From an uncultured Lachnospiraceae bacterium (GTDB lineage Bacteria > Bacillota > Clostridia > Lachnospirales > Lachnospiraceae): DNA of 7,188 bases. The translations under genes were made by a program, and so were the position numbers. Shown here one piece after another: positions 5,711 to 7,188 of the stretch (its first letter is position 1; every line of letters starts with the position of its first letter). Location of the stretch: positions 1 through 7,188 of the forward strand of contig CAJUCG010000182.1 of the NCBI GenBank assembly GCA_910585065.1, read 5' to 3'. The notes below the pieces were generated by a model. It was given only the letters and a program-made list of their open reading frames with translations. It was not told where the DNA came from and did not search any database.

Positions 5711-6577
5711 ATGAGGCGCAAGCATAAGGTCAAATTTTTTGTGCGCCCGAAGCATCTGCTCTACACCCTTATTTTTTTGTGTCTGATGCTGCTTTACATT
5801 TCCTACCGCTACAGCGATAAATTGGCTCCTTTTAAGACGAGCGTTGGGAATTTAATCACGCCGATGCAAAACGGCATCAATCTGGTTGGCACCTACCTTA
5901 CTGAACAGCTTGAACTCTTTGAGAGCAAGAGGACATTGCAGGAGGAAAATGAGCGGCTAAAGGCAGAGATTGAGGAATTAAAAAACCGCAACAGCATCCT
6001 GATTGCCGACGGCTATGAGCTTGCGCAGCTTCGGGAACTCTACGAGGTCGGAAAGAAATATTCAGATTATCCGATGATTGCGGCGAGTGTGATCAGCCGC
6101 GATACCAATGGCTATTACAGTTCCTTTGTTGTCAACAAGGGAGAAGAAGATGGGATAAAGAAGGATATGAATGTGATCGCGGGAAACGGTTTAGTTGGTA
6201 TTGTCAGTGAAGTCGGCAAAAATTTCTGCCGCATCCGGGCGATCATTGACGATACAAGCTATGTGAGCGGTATGTTTTTAAAAACTTCCGATACCTGCGA
6301 TATTAAAGGAGATCTGGAGCTTTTGGACGAGGGGTATATCCGTGTGGAGGGCATCAGCCTTGGCGCGCAGATCGAGGAGAATTTTGAAGTTGTTACCTCC
6401 CATATCAGCGACAAGTATCTGCCGGGTATCCTGATAGGTTATATCCACAATATCGAGGTGGACTCAAGTAATATGGCAAAGAAGGCATATCTGCTTCCGG
6501 TTGTCGATTTTGAACATATTGAAAATGTGCTGATTATCACGCAGTTGAAAGAAAGAATAGAAAGTGAATCCGAATAG
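5711..6577 (+). CDS. mreC: Rod shape-determining protein MreC
   Basis: A 288-residue single-pass membrane protein of the elongasome. It links cytoplasmic MreB and membrane MreD to the extracellular PBPs. The basic cytoplasmic start (RRKHKVKFFVRPKH) is followed by one membrane helix at about 15-33. A coiled coil for dimerisation lies at about 63-95 (LTEQLELF, LQEENERLKAEIEELK). The extracellular beta domain begins at ASVISRDTNGYY (125-136) and has the typical FVVNKGEEDGIKKDM (139-153) and GNGLVGIVSEVG (158-169) blocks, then RIRAIIDDTSYVSG (174-187) and DIKGDLE (197-203). Length and layout are normal for Gram-positive MreC. CGGAGG (5697-5702), inside the end of mreB, lies 8 bases before the ATG, and only 4 bases separate the two genes, so translation is probably coupled. 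Confidence 0.95.
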   Translation: MRRKHKVKFFVRPKHLLYTLIFLCLMLLYISYRYSDKLAPFKTSVGNLITPMQNGINLVGTYLTEQLELFESKRTLQEENERLKAEIEELKNRNSILIADGYELAQLRELYEVGKKYSDYPMIAASVISRDTNGYYSSFVVNKGEEDGIKKDMNVIAGNGLVGIVSEVGKNFCRIRAIIDDTSYVSGMFLKTSDTCDIKGDLELLDEGYIRVEGISLGAQIEENFEVVTSHISDKYLPGILIGYIHNIEVDSSNMAKKAYLLPVVDFEHIENVLIITQLKERIESESE

Positions 6578-6588
6578 AGGGAATTCTA

Positions 6589-7098
6589 GTGCTTCGTTGT
6601 ATTGTTGTTTTTATCGAAATCATATTCAGCTATCTTTTGCAAAGTTCGGTGTTTATATATTTTGAACTGGCGAATGTGGTGCCGGATATCATGTTGATTT
6701 TAGTCGTCTCAACCGCTTTTTTCAAAGGGCAGAATGCGGGGCTGTTAACCGGGCTTTTCGCAGGGCTGTTAATGGATTTCTGCATCGGAGATTATCTTGG
6801 GATCTTTGCGATTCTGTATATGGTGATCGGCTATTTCAACGGTTATGCCGCAAAGATTTTTGACAGGGAGGATTACCTTCTGCCTCTCGGGCTTATTGGG
6901 GTAAGTGAACTGGTATATGGCTTTTTATATTATGTGTTTTTTGTATTGTTGCACGGAAGGCTTAATCTTTTATATTTTTTTGGAAGAGTTATCCTCCCGC
7001 GTATTATCTACACCATCTTTGTTGCAGTATTGCTTTACAAATTTTTTCAGAGCATTCACCTGCTGCTTTTGCGTTTTGAATACAGGAGGAGAAGATAA
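6589..7098 (+). CDS. mreD: Rod shape-determining protein MreD
   Basis: A 169-residue polytopic membrane protein of the elongasome and partner of MreC; its exact biochemical role is unsettled. The start is GTG, with AGAGGGA (6576-6582) 6 bases upstream overlapping the mreC stop. No better ATG exists near it. Hydrophobic segments lie at about 3-24, 31-45, 49-66, 69-85, 97-121 and 134-158. The family core is VVPDIMLILVVSTAFFKG (30-47) followed by GLLTGLFAGLLMDF (51-64), equivalent to the usual P-D-hydrophobic block and the GxxxGLxxD block. The basic end FEYRRRR (163-169) is likely cytoplasmic. The stop overlaps the next start by one base (TAATG). Sequence conservation in this family is low, so the call leans on the core motifs, length and position after mreC. 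Confidence 0.93.
   Translation: MLRCIVVFIEIIFSYLLQSSVFIYFELANVVPDIMLILVVSTAFFKGQNAGLLTGLFAGLLMDFCIGDYLGIFAILYMVIGYFNGYAAKIFDREDYLLPLGLIGVSELVYGFLYYVFFVLLHGRLNLLYFFGRVILPRIIYTIFVAVLLYKFFQSIHLLLLRFEYRRRR
7084..7089 (+). promoter_or_regulatory. Ribosome binding site of the next gene, inside mreD
   Basis: AGGAGG lies 8 bases before the ATG at 7098 and within the final Arg codons of mreD. Together with the TAATG stop-start overlap it indicates coupled translation of mreD and the downstream gene. Confidence 0.75.
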
Positions 7099-7188
7099 TG
7101 TTTGATATTTTTCTGGAAAAACTAAAAAAAATTCTAAATAACCGGACAGTTCCGCTTCTGGTTATCTTTCTTGCGGCATTCTTTGTTC
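7098..7188 (+). CDS. Start of a probable penicillin-binding protein 2 (3' end outside window)
   Basis: Only 30 codons are visible. They encode a short basic cytoplasmic head (MFDIFLEKLKKILNNR) and the beginning of a membrane helix (TVPLLVIFLAAFFV). That is the expected start of a bitopic class B PBP, the transpeptidase of rod elongation. No PBP domain is within the window, so the name rests on position directly after mreBCD, where Clostridia normally carry mrdA/pbp2, and on the head-plus-helix layout. The start overlaps the mreD stop by one base. Confidence 0.7.
   Translation, partial: MFDIFLEKLKKILNNRTVPLLVIFLAAFFV

Noticed and set aside
6905..7105. Open frame of 66 codons in the +2 frame inside mreD
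   Set aside because: Out-of-frame shadow of a hydrophobic membrane protein gene; the mreD frame has the ribosome binding site and family motifs.

Overview
The window looks like ordinary chromosomal DNA from a low-to-mid GC Gram-positive bacterium of the class Clostridia, most likely Lachnospiraceae. The reasons are the gene order (mutL, miaA, a Met gamma-lyase family gene, a DUF4321 gene, radC, mreBCD, then a PBP gene), strong AGGAGG-type ribosome binding sites, an extended -10 promoter of Firmicutes type, and a divergent MreB that resembles the MreB variants I recall from that family. The assignment rests on gene content and protein character; no rRNA is present to confirm it. All genes are on the + strand and coding density is high. 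I see no mobile element, CRISPR array, tRNA or rRNA.

Left part (1-2180): the 3' end of mutL carries the metal-dependent endonuclease domain. It is followed after 17 bases by miaA (tRNA A37 prenylation). After a gap of about 110 bases comes a four-helix membrane protein that I cannot name. It sits where many Clostridia have hfq.

Middle part (2199-3869): a complete PLP-dependent enzyme of the methionine gamma-lyase / 'aluminium resistance' family (YnbB-like). A well-formed promoter starts 4 bases after its stop codon. That promoter should drive a small two-helix DUF4321 membrane protein and perhaps everything downstream.

Right part (3870-7188): a 72-base gap holds two copies of the self-palindrome ATTTGCAAAT, which may be an operator or an RNA hairpin. 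Then follow radC, mreB, mreC, mreD and the first 30 codons of a single-pass membrane protein, very probably penicillin-binding protein 2. The mre genes are 4 and 11 bases apart, and mreD overlaps the PBP gene by one base. This is the classic elongasome (rod-shape) operon: MreB filaments inside the membrane, MreC and MreD in the membrane, and the PBP2 transpeptidase outside.

The window does not show an obviously new system. The points most worth a second look are the MreB, whose ATP-site residues depart from the canonical ones; the paired palindromes before radC; and the unnamed membrane protein after miaA.
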